Source: Trichobilharzia szidati
Lineage: Eukaryota > Platyhelminthes > Trematoda > Strigeidida > Schistosomatidae
Length of the DNA: 64,000 nt
NCBI GenBank assembly: GCA_944472155.2
Contig: OX235273.1
Coordinates: 108,336,582 to 108,400,581 of the forward strand
Direction of reading: 5' to 3'
Shown here: one piece after another, positions 43,340 through 54,569 of the stretch
Layout: every line of letters starts with the position of its first letter
Numbering within the stretch: position 1 is the stretch's first letter
The notes under the pieces: generated by a model
Databases searched by the model: none
Seen by the model: only the letters and a program-made list of their open reading frames with translations
Told to the model about the DNA's origin: nothing
Program-made: the position numbers and the translations under genes

Positions 43340-43527
43340 CATATCAACAAGTGCAATGTATATAAATGTTCCAGCAGTAATAGCAAATATCCAATAACTT
43401 GCTGATTCAATATTACCAACTGCAATACCAACTAACATACCAAATAAACAAAGTATTGATGAGACAATATTGAAAAACATTGCCTCTTTGATTCGCATAC
43501 CAGTTTTCAAGAGAACGGCGAAATCAC
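43340..43527 (-). CDS. SLC39A: ZIP zinc/metal transporter, exon with two membrane helices
   Basis: This 188-bp exon takes two bases to finish Gly and then reads DFAVLLKTGMRIKEAMFFNI, VSSILCLFGMLVGIAVGNIE, SASYWIFAITAGTFIYIALV and DM, ending on a codon boundary before GTGAGT. DFA(V/I)LLK.GM...A...N is the conserved loop after the metal-site helix of LIV-1 ZIPs, and the two hydrophobic stretches fit the next two helices. The Met reported by a simple frame scan (43510) is internal. Confidence 0.95.
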
Positions 43528-44214
43528 CTGAATAATAATGATTTATTTAAGGTATTATACAGTAGAAAAAACATATGAGAATAAAAATGAAAATTTAGTG
43601 TTTTATAAATGTCATTTGGAGGACTTATATCTGAAACAACCAAAGGATTCCTCAATTCCAAAAGGATGAGGTTAAGGCATCTACATTTGTGGATATCAAT
43701 TTCATAATGCGATCTAGGGTTTCATTTCAACTTCGATCATTACGCATCATATCAGTAAAAGTCTATGAACATGAGGCTTTCTTCCTCAGGTAATCAATCT
43801 CATCATCAAAGAACAAATTGCACCTCTCCTAATTCATTGTGATAAGAACTGTCATCAGAGGACTTAGATGGGCAACTAATATGATATAGTGACGGATTTC
43901 CAGTCTGAAAATAAACCAATCAGTTGTCTCATAGATAGGTAGACACATAAGTAATGGATCGCCTATTCTCGTACCTGCGTCACTGGCTCATGTATGTATA
44001 CATTCTTTGTTTTCTTTATTTCAATTCCAAAATTTTACTTTTCCGTCCCAAATCTTTGCATGTTCTCGATGAAGTAGCAGATTTGGAAATCAGATAGCAG
44101 TTGTATACATTGCTGGTATAGACAAGCGACATTCGTGATAGCCACGTCTGTCACTAGCCTGGCTTTCCTATTCAGCTGAACTTCTGCAAAATTTAAAGTT
44201 GTCAACCAGTGAAT

Positions 44215-44690
44215 GATGATGCGAATCGACTCAACATGGTTGAAGAAATTATTGGAGCTACAGCTTAACATGATGGAGTTGCTGGTTGGTTTGCACATAT
44301 TATCCCCAAGTGATTCATCTCCAGACAACGACAACAACGTCGGTAGCCCTATATCAGAATTTCTTTACAACCCAGACGCCAACTTAATGTTCAACACATG
44401 GTTTCGTGAATATGAACATCTGTTCAGTGAAAGTTTCGCGAACAGAGACGATTACTTTGGAAGCTAGGAGCAGATGTAGTAGATAAAATTTGTAATCTAA
44501 TCCTGCCACAGAAACCCAGTAATGTGACGTTTGATGAAACCATGCACATAATTCGTCATCAATTCAGTGACCATTGGTCGCTGTTCAATATATGTTATCA
44601 TTGTGTGAGACTGATGCTGAACAAAAATGACGATATTTTTGATGTAGTTGTGTTCTCTGAGCTGAATAGTTAATTTGGGAAGCTTTCATT
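44215..44690 (+). mobile_element. LTR-retrotransposon gag-like fragment
   Basis: The frame reads ISEFLYNPDANLMFNTWFRE, YEHLFSESFANRDDY, then after a shift near 44459 WKLGADVVDKICNLILPQKP, VTFDETMHIIRHQFSDHWSL and FN.CYHCVRLM. This F.Y.PD...F..W...YE..F.....L...ILP..P....F.ET......F...SLFN pattern is the gag-type domain common in trematode Ty3/gypsy elements (identified from memory). The frameshift and missing pol make it a relic. Confidence 0.75.
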
Positions 44691-44739
44691 GCCCCTTACT
44701 AGGCAACATCTTCAGCGCATACTTCAATTTATTGTAGTG

Positions 44740-45330
44740 AGCTTTTAGATTTCTCCACGAGTTTATTAGTCATCTCTTCTGGTGATCTTGAACGTGATTA
44801 GTTGTTTTTGTGTGTTTTCACATCCTCTAGGCTACTTGTATTACAATTGATTGTTTCCTTGACTTGAACTTTGACCCTTTGTGTGTGTCAGGTTTCCATC
44901 TTATTGACTGGTAAATTTTGCCTATGTCGATGTGTCTGTTGATTGACGATTCACTGGAATACCAGGCAGCCTTCTAAAAATTCTCTAGTATTCTTGGTGT
45001 TCCCTATGTCTAATATTTGAAAGTTGGTTGTCCCAGTCGAATGGATGTCCATAGCTGTCTGTATGCAGCGATATGAGCGAGAGAGTGGATATCATTTCTT
45101 TTGACGGTTAGCTTATGTTCGTGGATACGAAGATGAAGAGGACGTCCACTCTGGCCAATATAGCGTTTTTCGCAGTTGTTACAATTTATTTTGTAGATGA
45201 TGTTGGTTTTATCTTCTTTCGTTGTTGAGTCTTTTGGTTGACATAGAGCCAACTGAGTGAAGTGATTTTGTTGATTTGTGTGCTACTTGATTTCTGAGAT
45301 ATCCTTTATACATGGTAGGGAGATATTCAC
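44740..45330 (-). mobile_element. Penelope-like element fragment with GIY-YIG domain
   Basis: The minus-strand frame at 45010-45252 reads NIIYKINCNNCEKRYIGQSG and RPLHLRIHEHK, a GIY-YIG core (IYKI...KRYIGQSGR...R..EH). The remainder, down to 44740, is decayed. The core differs clearly from those at 9204 and 33245, so a third lineage is represented. Confidence 0.75.
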
Positions 45331-45829
45331 GCACAGCTAGGATGTAGTTAACAGTACCTGTGATTGATTCTAGCAGAAGACCAATTTAAAGTAATAAACT
45401 TCATCTGTGGATTACAGTCCCCAAAGGTTGTTGACATATGGACGCGTCTGTTGAACAGGCTAGAAGAGGACCAACAAATAACTTTGAAAGATACTGGGGA
45501 GGAATATTAGCGATTAACAAATTTCCACAAAGATAGCAATCTGATTCAATTTAGTAGCTCAGTACTGGGCTGATAATTTGGAGATCTGTAGTTTGAATTC
45601 TACCCTGCATGTTAGATTTTCATTTCAGTTTCAATCATAAACCATTGTACTAATAACAGCTAATGGAAGGCTAACTCAGATACTCTTACTGACATCTATT
45701 TATGGAATCCGGTGTTCTTGAGGAATGAATCTAAAATTTTTCAGAAGTGATGTGTGTGACATAAACAATGGTCCACATTGTGGCATTAATTATACATTTT
45801 TTAATATACAGAAGTGATTCATAGTGGAA

Positions 45830-46570
45830 AACTTAGCCAAGCCTTTGAAGTGTAGACAAGGGTAAGATAAGGCCACCAGCTAACTGGTGGACTGGACCAT
45901 ACTGAAGACTATGGAGATCGAGAAGACAGACACACAACTGGAAGACCCTAGAAGATCTAGAATTCTCAGATGATATATGCCTAACGTCACACAAGCTCGA
46001 AGACTTACGGGTAAAAGCCAACAAGTTGGCAGAAGACGTAGTAAAGACAGGACTTCAAATAAACATAGAGAAGCTAGTGGCGATGAAGCTACTTAACAGC
46101 AGCAACAAGAACCAATCACCATCGACGGGGAAAATTTGATGAAAGTCACATCTCTTGGCAGTATTGTTTCTCACGGATGATGATATCACTGAAGACATTT
46201 TCAACAGGCAGGCCGGTGACCTGTACTGTGGATCTTATGGCCAGAAGGCAGTAGCAACAGGGAACTCTGCAACGAACCAACCAAGAACCTAGTGACCAAA
46301 AATATCCTGAAGGAAATGGATATGGATTTCACACACTCTGTGGAGACCTCTGAATGACATCAAGCGCCTGCACCACGAGTGGAACCCGAATAGAAAACGA
46401 CAAGTAGGTCTTCTGAGGGTGACCTGGAGGAGATTGTGTGAGGAAGAGATGAAGGCTTTTGGGCAGCCTTGGAGACAGCTTAGAAAGACTTCAAAGAATA
46501 GAATGAAATGGAAACATTCTTTTGAAACCTTATGTTCCACTCGGAAACCAAAGGAATAATGATAATAATA
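45830..46570 (+). mobile_element. RTE family 1 (SR2-like), 5'-truncated
   Basis: The plus strand runs from a region equivalent to GVKTGA..GCLLS-type (decayed) through 'gaattctcagatgatatatg' (F-SDD, altered FADD), 'ccaacaagttggcagaagac' (NKLAED), to RVTWRRLCEEEMKAF-like sequence near 46415-46460, ending 'tccactcggaaaccaaagga' plus an AATAATGATAATAATAA tail. Confidence 0.8.
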
Positions 46571-46754
46571 AACAGTAATATCAAGATTTGAAGTGAACTG
46601 ATATACGAATAATATTCACTCGAAACAGCTCTAAATCTTTACCATATAGAATATTCGAAAGACATTGAAAACTATGACACTCTAAACTGAAAATCATTCA
46701 GAACATGCATTGAACATTCTAAACATTATAAGGTAACAGTCAATTCTGTATAAA

Positions 46755-46860
46755 CTGTGTTTGTACAGCTACAGAGAATATAATCGCTGAAAAGATATCT
46801 CCGCTGAATTTCTTTTTTTCTCACAAATGTCTTGGTGAGTATTTCCCATGAAGCGAGAGC
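46755..46860 (+). repeat. Unclassified short repeat copy
   Basis: 'gtttgtacagctacagagaa' and 'tataatcgctgaaaagatat' resemble the unit at 13463. Confidence 0.45.
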
Positions 46861-46919
46861 TTTAAACGGTTCGTTTATCATGCAACCACTGATCTATACA
46901 ATTGCCCTTTTATTATAAC

Positions 46920-47815
46920 GATTATTCCCTAGGGTTCTGAGTTGAACCTAGGGATTCATCGTCACATCTTTATTTGTCTTGCTGTGTTCTATGTAGTACA
47001 CTTTTCTGTAAGCTTTCATCTCCTCCTATGTCACCTTTGAACGCACCTTTAACTTGTTGTTTTCAATACAGATACTAATAGAACAACAACTGCCTGACAG
47101 GTGCTGCTGCTCGACGGTCTTTTCCATGTGTGTCCAGTCCCTCTATATTTTCCTATGCATATTTGTTGAGTGATAGGTTTTTGATTGGTTGGTTAGTTGA
47201 CAGGGTAACTTGTTGCTTATCCTTTCTTCTCAGTTGTCTGATCTTTGGGAACAGAGTGAAGGCAGTTGTTAATAAAAGTCTGCGACGGCTTGTTGGAAAT
47301 GCTCATCTTGACACATCAGATAAGTTTCTGAACCATATAGAAACGGTGACTTGACATTGGTGTTGAAAATCGAAATTTTGTTCCTTCTGCTGAGCACAGA
47401 ACATTTCCACACTGATTTCAGAGGAACGAAGTTCTGTCTTGCTTTTCCCGATTCTGTTGAACTGTGATATCCTGATTTGTGCCCTCTGCAGTTGAAACTG
47501 CCTCTTGGATAAGTGAAAGAAGTGCCCTTTTTCAAAATTCTACCGTTGATACTGGTTGGTGCCTGTTATCGTCGGTCAGATATCTTCATCACCTCTGTCT
47601 TTTCTGTGTACACATGAAATTCTGTCTTCACTGCCTATTCAGCCAAATTTTTGATTTTCATCTGTAAACTTTCGAATTTGTTTGACATCAGACATAAATC
47701 GTTCTCTGAGTCTAGGTCTTCTAGAGTCTTCTTATGAGCCCAACATATTCATGTCTTCTCACTCCACATGGTCTGCTGCTAGATCCACCATAATCAGGAA
47801 TATTAATGGTTCTGT
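46920..47815 (-). mobile_element. RTE family 1 (SR2-like), 5'-truncated
   Basis: The antisense 3' end is 'ttattccctagggttctgag'. The interior shows KARQNFVPLKSVWKCSVLSR and INTNVKSPFLYGSET-like sequence (frame 47269-47535) and a decayed F.DDLCLMSN site near 47680-47705. Multiple frameshifts. Confidence 0.75.
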
Positions 47816-47857
47816 TACATGTGCATCAAGTATTGGTTTGTAGGGATTTCGTTGGTT

Positions 47858-48262
47858 GGTTACAGGACTTCATCATGAGCTGACATTCGTTAGAGAAACA
47901 TTGGAAAACCTGCAGGGAGTATTGGACAGCTGTTTCATCCTAGTTTGGGACTCTTCATCAGTACGCACCCACCGGGGTTCGAACCCAAGACCTTCTGGCT
48001 AGCGGTTGCGCTATATTGTGAATTGGCAGAATTTAGAATTCATGGGCTGGCCATCGGATGATCAGGTCTCAGTGGCTTAATGGCTTACGAGCTAGCTCGC
48101 TGACCTTGTAACCAGAAGGTCCCGGGTTCAAACCTTCTGTGGTGGGTGCGTACTGAGGAAGAGTCAGAAACTAGGACGGAGGAAATAGCTGTCTGGTGGT
48201 ACTCCCTGTAGGTTTTCCAATGGTTCTCCAAATGATGTTGTCAGCTCATGGTGAAATCCTGT
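47858..48262. repeat. Fold-back retroposon with tRNA-like arms
   Basis: The left end 'acttcatcatgagctgacat' and right end 'gtcagctcatggtgaaatcc' are inverted. The left arm has box B GGGTTCGAACCC (antisense) near 47972-47984 but its box A region is deleted. The right arm keeps box A TGGCTTAATGG near 48072 and box-B-like GGTTCAAACC near 48125. The same layout is at 17458-17912. Confidence 0.75.
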
Positions 48263-48359
48263 AGCCAAACATGTGTATCACTTTACTTAATTTAGTTTTA
48301 GTTGTGATATGATGTTAATCGAAGTAAAATGAGAATTCCGCCAACGAAGTTTGACTGAC

Positions 48360-49150
48360 TGATTAAGTTTTAACATAGAACTTTGCACACTAGTCCAGTA
48401 CTTCAAATTGCCACACTCCATGTAACCCACAAAGGCAGAGAAAAGAGAAGAAAAATTTGGAAAAACGATAATGAGCAGAAATCTGGTCATTTTATGGGCC
48501 TGGAAGACAACAAACAGCGGATATATCTGCACCACTGAGAACGGCCTCAAGTCATTGGTTCTTTGTATCTTCAGGACCCCACATAGCCAGTAATACGTAT
48601 CTTTGCCATGGTAATCGATGTAGCTTCACAACCTTATCGATTAACTCTCCTTTCCTACCTAACACTCTTCGCCTAACCTAAACACTCCTCGCCGTATAAT
48701 ATCACTTAATACGGGAGATGGAATGCAAACATCTCTGGTCAAAAACAGTTAAGCTCTTGATATCATTCAAGTTCAGTGGCCCTATCTCCCAGCCATAAAG
48801 TAGGACAGCGAGTCGCTGCTCAGTCTACACGTCCTTTCATCAGTAGTTAGATATCACGTCTACTCCAGAGAGAAAGTAAGTTGGCAAATGTTACACGAGC
48901 CTTTTTCAATTCATGCTGAGATTTCGTCAGTAATCATTTCATTAGGGTTTCCCACCTTTTAACCTGAAGTCGGTTCAGATCAATCCTGCAGCATCATCTT
49001 ACATCTGGTGACAGATGCGAACAGCAGTCGAAACATTCGGAGATTTATGCCTAAGGTATTCAGAAGACTTTGCATTTTGTCAGCATCTTCACCCAGGAGA
49101 AAAATATCATCTGTACACAAGATTCTCTCCTTGTAAAATGTCAATACCTA
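48360..49150 (-). mobile_element. Decayed RTE family 2 3' half
   Basis: The 3' UTR ('aagtttgactgactgattaa' side, then 'ttttaacatagaactttgca') is followed toward higher coordinates by pieces equivalent to HRLRW, RRVLGK, LLYGWE and MRF-ACHLVTRCK, ending near a YADDI-like 'atatcatctgtacacaag'. Strongly eroded. Confidence 0.65.
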
Positions 49151-49290
49151 AGTTGCCAAAGTCAGTTGACCCTAACTTGGTATCAGGGGACAGTAGATGG
49201 AGTGGATTATTATTATTATTACAATTACTTAATGTTCAGATTTAAGCACAGAATACATTAGCAAAAAAGCATTAGTTGAAATTCACCTAC

Positions 49291-49371
49291 CTAATTCATG
49301 CGGTAATTCATGACAAAAGACTGCAACACTTGTACTGAGGCCACCAGAAATACTTTGGGCAAATGCAGCAC
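49291..49371 (-). CDS. SLC39A: ZIP zinc/metal transporter, metal-site exon (HELPHELGD)
   Basis: This 81-bp exon between GTTTACAG and GTAGGT completes a Gly codon and reads [20 protein letters not shown] then HELPHELG, with the last Gly codon finished by the exon at 43527 to give GD. HExPHExGD is the defining helix-5 metal-binding motif of the LIV-1 subfamily; the His and Glu residues are all present. [19 protein letters not shown] is almost identical across animals. Confidence 0.97.
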   Translation of the reverse strand: MLHLPKVFLVASVQVLQSFVMNYRMN

Positions 49372-49564
49372 CTGTAAACCAAGACACCAAAAAAACATCA
49401 AAACATCACCTGACCTTAATTTGTAACAAAACGAACAAAACTGAAGATTTAGGAATGCATACATTATCTAAACAGCTGGAATTTCACCAAGTTTACCAAG
49501 CTAGATGGGATGACAAATAATTGCAGATGATACTGTCTGGAGGTGTTGTGATGTCAACAACTGA

Positions 49565-49755
49565 CAAAAATTAGAATTCATGGGGTATGGGGTAGAAATC
49601 AAGTAGTTTAAAGATAACGCGCTCGTCTATTAACTTGAAATTCACACGTTCGAACTAAGATGGCACTATGTATGCTTAAGACTGAAGAGTCCTTAAATTG
49701 GACGAAATGGTCATCCCATTTTCCTTGGTTTTTAATTGTTCCCTAACCGCTATAG
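49565..49755 (+). repeat. Decayed tRNA-like retroposon
   Basis: 'attagaattcatgggg' resembles the centre of the fold-back at 17458. Then a tRNA-like GTAGTTTAAAGATAACGCGC with a box-B-like CGTTCGAACTA and 'gactgaagagtccttaaatt' follow in the order of its right arm. Confidence 0.5.
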
Positions 49756-50267
49756 AATCGTGACTAAATGCGCCTTGAAATCAGTTTAATCTCCTACAAA
49801 CAACCACTAGAAAATTAGATGTGTAAAGTTTAAATTGACCAGTCTACTAAGGGATATGAAGAAGATCTGACCCTTTGTAACACTGGATTTATGTATTAGT
49901 ACGGTAAATTTTAAGTTGAAGAGTGCACATGTTTCAATGCGTTAAATCCCTGGTTATCTGTGTAAAAAAAGTATTCTGTGACTACAGATAATGAAGAATC
50001 AGATAAAATCTTTGTATATATAAATGATATGGGCCTAGTTATTTTGCTTAAGACAACAGAAACGTGTTTATAATAATTAAATGACTAGGTAATTCACAGT
50101 GTAATAGAAAAATCTTTTCGAATGTAAGTTTTGAGTTTCAGCAGTACATAAGTAACGCGTATTTTCTTTCCCATGTATTCACTACTTTATTATTTTTGCA
50201 CCTTTCTTGTACTGTGGTTAGTACTTTCTATAGTTGGTTTGTTATGATTACATTTGTTTTTTACGAG

Positions 50268-50505
50268 TTGATCACGGACTGATATCAGTTAGAGAACCAT
50301 TGAAAACCAGGAGGGAGTACTGCCAGACAGCTGTTTCATCCTAGTTTGGGAATCATCGGCAGTACGCACCCACCACTGGGGTTCGAATCCAGGACCGTTC
50401 GGTTACAAGGCAAGCTGGCTCGTATACCATTCAGCCACTGGGACCCAACTCACTGGTCAGTCCATGAATTCTAACTTCTACCAACTCGTGATTTAGTGCG
50501 ACCCC
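50268..50505 (-). repeat. Half copy of the fold-back tRNA-like element
   Basis: It reads 'gatatcagttagagaaccat', 'ggagggagtactgccagaca', box B GGGGTTCGAATCC (antisense) near 50378, box A region 'accattcagccactgggac' and the centre 'ccatgaattctaacttctac'. Only the left-arm orientation is present. Confidence 0.65.
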
Positions 50506-50934
50506 AACCAATGTCGTCGGTGGGACATCCATCCCCTCACACGTGACTGGATGGACCTCAGTGGTCACGACTTCTCACTAGAACTCCAGGAAACTCTATC
50601 CTGTAGGAAGTCACTAGCGAGCATCAGATTATTTTGATGGTCGATACTTAAGGACTAGTTTTTGTTTTTACGAGTTTTGTTTTACGAGTAGTTTAATTTC
50701 TTTAAAACTTAAAATGTAACTCAATGGTTGACTCAAATTTCGGTTATAAATTCCGCGGGGATTTGGATCAATTCGGATGTAAATTATGTCAGGGAGTCAC
50801 ATAAGTTAGAGAACCATTAAATATCAAGGAGTACTCTTTCCTCAAAGTTTAGGACTCCAGAGCAGTATGCACCCAGCAGCCAAACTCAGGACCTCCAATC
50901 ACTCGGTCAGCTTTGCAGTTATTTGTGAACTCTG

Positions 50935-51185
50935 TTTTTTATTTCCCAATGTTCCCATTGTGGGACATAGGGCTTCAAGCTGCAGCTTTGACGTTTAATT
51001 AGCAGTGGTATTTATTTTTATGGGATGGGGTTGTTAGCCTCATGTCCAGCCCAACCTTCACTCTTTACCGATCTGATTACCGACTTAGTGAGGTAAAGGA
51101 GTGCATCTATGGCCAGGGATCGAATCCCGAACCACCTGTGGCGTGGTTGGTGACAATTCTACCTCTGTACCACCCACGCACCACC
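50935..51185 (-). repeat. Alpha-type SINE, antisense
   Basis: On the minus strand: a tRNA-like head with box B GGTTCGGGATTCGATCCC-type sequence near 51113-51130, then the 'gaggctaacaaccccatccc' body and 'gccctatgtcccacaatggg' end. Confidence 0.75.
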
Positions 51186-51555
51186 TGTGAATTCTAACTC
51201 CTATAAATTCGTGGTCTAGATTCAACGTACAAACACTGCTATCGATGAGCATCCAATCCACCTTAGTAAGGTGAACCCTACTTGCCACGTCTCCCTATTG
51301 AAAATTCAGGATATCTATGAACTGGAGACTGACATTTAGATGAGTATTGGTGTTATTTGGTTTAATTTTAATGTACATTCCATAACGAACCAAATTTGTT
51401 TTTCGGGGTTACTTTATTACTTCAGCTAGACAGTAAAAATTTTCATTCGATAAGTTTTCTATCCCTCTTTGAATACGATTAAGAGATATTGAAATTACAA
51501 CATTTAAGTATATCGTTTTAACCATTAGTTGTCATTATTGAGTAAAATTCCACGG

Positions 51556-51812
51556 CTGTGCTTCGGTGGCACAGCGGTAGAGTGCTCACTGACCACGCTA
51601 CAGGTGGTTCGGGGTTCGATCCCCGGCCACAGACGCACTCCTTTACCTCACTAAGTCAGTAATAAGATTAGTAAAGAGGGGAGGTTGGGTTGGGCATGAG
51701 GCTAGTGACCCCAACCTGTAAAAATAATCATCACTGCTACAGAAACTCCAAGCCTCTAGCTTGAAGGTGACCTATGTTTCACAATGGGAACATAAAGGAA
51801 TAAAAAGAATAT
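51556..51812 (+). repeat. Alpha-type SINE with clear Pol III boxes
   Basis: Box A TGGCACAGCGG (51567-51577) and box B GGTTCGATCCC (51613-51623) are 35 bp apart, as in a tRNA gene. The head ends GGCCACAGACGCACTCC, followed by the body ('gagaggggaggttgggttgg', 'catgaggctagtgacccc') and end 'gtgacctatgtttcacaatg' plus 'ggaataaaaagaata'. The head could fold as a tRNA with an imperfect acceptor stem; the long body makes a SINE the right call. Confidence 0.85.
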
Positions 51813-52214
51813 TCCATATAGTAAGAGAGACAGAAAAATTCCGATAATTTTACATCTAGTTGTTACAACATTGTCATCTATTTCAAAAAAATGTTGACTG
51901 TCAAGTTTACTTGGGTTAATATTTGTATATTCACAAACGTAATACGAATTATTGTTTCTATAAATGTTAAGCCTATCTCCTGAAGGGCTACTCACCTAAG
52001 CTTGTGGAATGAAGGTTTTTTTTCTGAATTCTGAATTTTAAAGGCTTCTAAGAACTAAATGGTTTTTAAACGGATTCTCGGTCAATGCCTCGGTCAAGTT
52101 TTCTATTTTAGATAACTCAGAGGTCACAGAAAGAGTGGAGATACAATTATCTTGGGTAATGATGATGTTGGGTGGATGTATAAGTAAGTTTATATTTCAC
52201 TTCAAAGGATTGAT

Positions 52215-52370
52215 CATCGGTTAATGATATCATAACCTCGCCTAGTTAATCAGATTTCTAGTTTTCTAGCCGGTCCGAATTCCAGGTAAAGAGGGAGGGT
52301 TGGTCGTAGGGCTAGCAACTCTATACCACTAAACCTATCAAACCTCTAGAGGAACTTCAACATACAAAAC
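52215..52370 (+). repeat. Decayed SINE-like fragment
   Basis: 'ctagccggtccgaattccag' (box B remnant), 'aaagagggagggttggtcgt' and 'agggctagcaactctatacc' follow SINE body order. A similar remnant is at 52820-52995. Confidence 0.45.
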
Positions 52371-52755
52371 AGTTGTTGGAAATACAAAAAATTCAAAGAA
52401 CGATCTTATTCATGGCTGCAATCGGGTAGGCGAAATGACGCGGCAGGCTGGCTGGTGAAAGCCTTCGGGAAGCCAGTCACCCAACCGATGTGTCTCCTCT
52501 TGATGAGAGCAAGAATAAGAATGGAGACCGTCAAATGACATCACACCCTAGGCCATCGAGTGGGATTCCAGTGGGAAGCGACGAGTGGGTAGTCCCAGGG
52601 TGACATGGAGGAGATCGTGCGACGATGAGGAGTTGAGAGATTGTGGGTAATCGTGGTCGAAACTGAAGAAGACGGCAGAAGATAGTACAAGGTGGAAATG
52701 TGTTGTTGAAGCCCTATGTTCCACTCGGAACTCAAGAGAAAAATAATAATAATCG
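52370..52755 (+). mobile_element. RTE family 1 3' end
   Basis: The plus strand carries the family end in broken frame: 'cacaccctaggccatcgagt', GKRRVGSPRVTWRRSCDDEE-like sequence at 52575-52630, 'gaagccctatgttccactcg', and an AATAATAATAAT tail at 52742-52753. Confidence 0.75.
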
Positions 52756-52819
52756 ACGGTTCACATGTAAAATGCATGCCAATCACACTTGTTTCACAGG
52801 ATTCGACTGCCAGCCAACG

Positions 52820-52995
52820 CACTCTTAATAACCTCACCTAATTAACTAACCAGTAGCGAAAGCAGAAAATAAGGAAGGTCGGCGACAAGGCTAGCAATCC
52901 CACCCTGTGGCAGAAAAACCATGGCTAGTTAAACTTAAATGCTTCAAGCCCAGGGCCTTACATTCCACTTAGGACTCAAAGAATGAAAAAAATTC
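52820..52995 (+). repeat. Decayed SINE-like fragment
   Basis: 'aaggctagcaatcccaccct' and 'cagggccttacattccactt' match the SINE body and end. The head is not recognisable. Confidence 0.45.
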
Positions 52996-53714
52996 TTTAT
53001 ATCCTTAAACCTGTTCATCATTCGTCGCCTATGCTTCACTATACTACTTAAAACTTAATTATATCAGCGACCGTTTGACTTAATTGAGTTCCGTTGCAGA
53101 TGAATAATGCATCGTTTTGAAGAATTCTACAGAAATCTGTTCACTTAACTTTTTCATCAATCAATGGAAGGAAAGTTACAGTGAATACGAATGTTACTTC
53201 AACAATGCTGTTACCGTTTTTTCTTAATTCTAGGCTTTCTTATTCACAAGCACATTCCACTACTTTATGCTTTATCCGTTTACTGTGGTATAATCCATTT
53301 TGATTGTCTTCATCCTTGTGAAATTTTGTTTAGGTGTTGCTTTGCGAAGATTTAAATAATTCTAAGTTTGATTGTTAGCTGAAAACCAGGTATTATTGAA
53401 CATCTATTTTGACCTAGCTTGGGACTCTTCAGTAAAACGCATCCAGGACCCTTAAACACACAGATATAGTTGATTTTAACAATTTAATTATCGTTCAGTA
53501 AACTCTTATTCACTCAGAATTCCTCTACTGTTCATGTGAACCATTTAGCTGGGTCTATTCTAACTTGGCCCTGGGACCAGGGTAACCACGAGTGCCCTGA
53601 CACCAGGTAAAGGCTCGCGCTTATACTTCGGCGTGTTCAAACCTTCAATGACTCCTAATCCGAGTCAATCGTACGCGTAGTTTCAGGTATTTGGGTGGGG
53701 TTCTTCGGATGATC

Positions 53715-53948
53715 CCATTAATTGTGCGGCTAAGCATTAGAGTTCTCGTCAATCATGCATGTGGTCGGGAGTTTGGTCCCTGGTCGACCCACTCTTTTAG
53801 CTCAGTAAGCTGGTAATAAGATCGGTTAAAAGGGAAAGTTAAGTATGAGGCTAGTAACTCCACTCCATATGAAACACCACTGCTACTGAAACTTCAAACC
53901 CGTAGCTTGAGGCTCTATGTTCCACACTGGGAACGTAAAAGAATAAAA
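53715..53948 (+). repeat. Alpha-type SINE
   Basis: It has a decayed tRNA-like head ('gtgcggctaagcattagagt', 'gtcgggagtttggtccctgg'), the body 'atgaggctagtaactccact' and the end 'ggctctatgttccacactgg' plus 'gaacgtaaaagaataaaa'. Confidence 0.7.
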
Positions 53949-53959
53949 TTTACAATTAT

Positions 53960-54175
53960 TTTTATTTTCTTGCTTCCCGAGTGGAAAGTATGGCATCAGC
54001 AGTACACCTCCATTTCATTCTGTTCTTTGCAATCTTTTTGGACAGCTCCACCATTGCGCATAAACTCTCATTTTCTCCTAAAGTGGTCTCTTTCATGTCA
54101 CCCTTAGACACATGTCCAACTCATGGTTTCCCTTTCGGTTTTCACTCGTGTGCCTGTCTGTCATTCATCTGAATC
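53960..54175 (-). mobile_element. RTE family 1 extreme 3' end
   Basis: The antisense end 'ttgcttcccgagtggaaagt' and 'catgtcacccttagacacat' match the last 200 bp of family 1, here without the usual ATT tail. It lies directly after the SINE end. Confidence 0.6.
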
Positions 54176-54204
54176 CATTAAACCCTAACTGTTGCGAATG
54201 CATT

Positions 54205-54345
54205 CAGTGGGTTCAACCCCGGTGGGTACGTTCTGATGAAGAGTCCCAAACTAGAACGAAACAACTGTCCAGTATTCCTTGCAGGTTTTCCAATAGTTCT
54301 CTAACCGATGTCAGCTCATGATGAAATCCTGTAATCATTCAGCGT
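54205..54345 (+). repeat. Fragment of fold-back tRNA-like element
   Basis: 'ggttcaaccccggtgggtac' (box B), 'gatgaagagtcccaaactag', 'ttgcaggttttccaatagtt' and 'gtcagctcatgatgaaatcc' match the right arm of the element at 17458 up to its end. Confidence 0.65.
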
Positions 54346-54487
54346 TTATTATGTAGTTCCGTGCACACAGTGACTTCTAATTACTACATATTAAGTCAGG
54401 AAATAATAAATACGCTGCAAATAGCGTTTAAAATAAACTTCATTTTGAAAGCAAAATAAGCATATATGCAAAAGTTTTGATACAAAC

Positions 54488-54569
54488 CGATAGCCATTCC
54501 GTCTGTAAAATTGTGCAGACCATCACCCATAATGACCATCCAGGCTACAGCGGCTACAGATTCTGGAAC
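54488..54569 (-). CDS. SLC39A: ZIP zinc/metal transporter, metal-site exon (HNFTDG)
   Basis: The 82-bp antisense exon between CCTTCTAG and GTTTGTA reads VPESVAAVAWMVIMGDGLHN then FTDGMAIG, with one base left to finish the last Gly. AWMVIMGD(G)(L/I)HNF(S/T)DG is the helix-4 metal site of LIV-1 ZIPs; with HELPHELGD the binuclear metal centre residues are complete. Together the four exons give 165 residues plus stop. The N-terminal extracytoplasmic domain, first three helices and His-rich loop are not recognised; they may lie in the gap at 54781, farther right on this strand, or beyond the window. Confidence 0.97.

Larger units (their letters stand above)
43528..49290 (-). other. ZIP gene intron, 5.8 kb
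   Basis: This intron is filled by a gag fragment, a Penelope-like piece, two SR2 copies, a fold-back element and an RTE piece. 43528-44200 and 45340-45830 hold no recognisable gene. Confidence 0.8.
49372..54487 (-). other. ZIP gene intron, 5.1 kb
   Basis: This intron is rich in SINEs in both orientations, with two SR2 fragments. 49756-50265, 51200-51550 and 53000-53390 show nothing recognisable. Confidence 0.8.

Noticed and set aside
51556..51640. A genuine tRNA gene
   Set aside because: The boxes are good, but the sequence continues into a repeated SINE body and recurs many times in the window.
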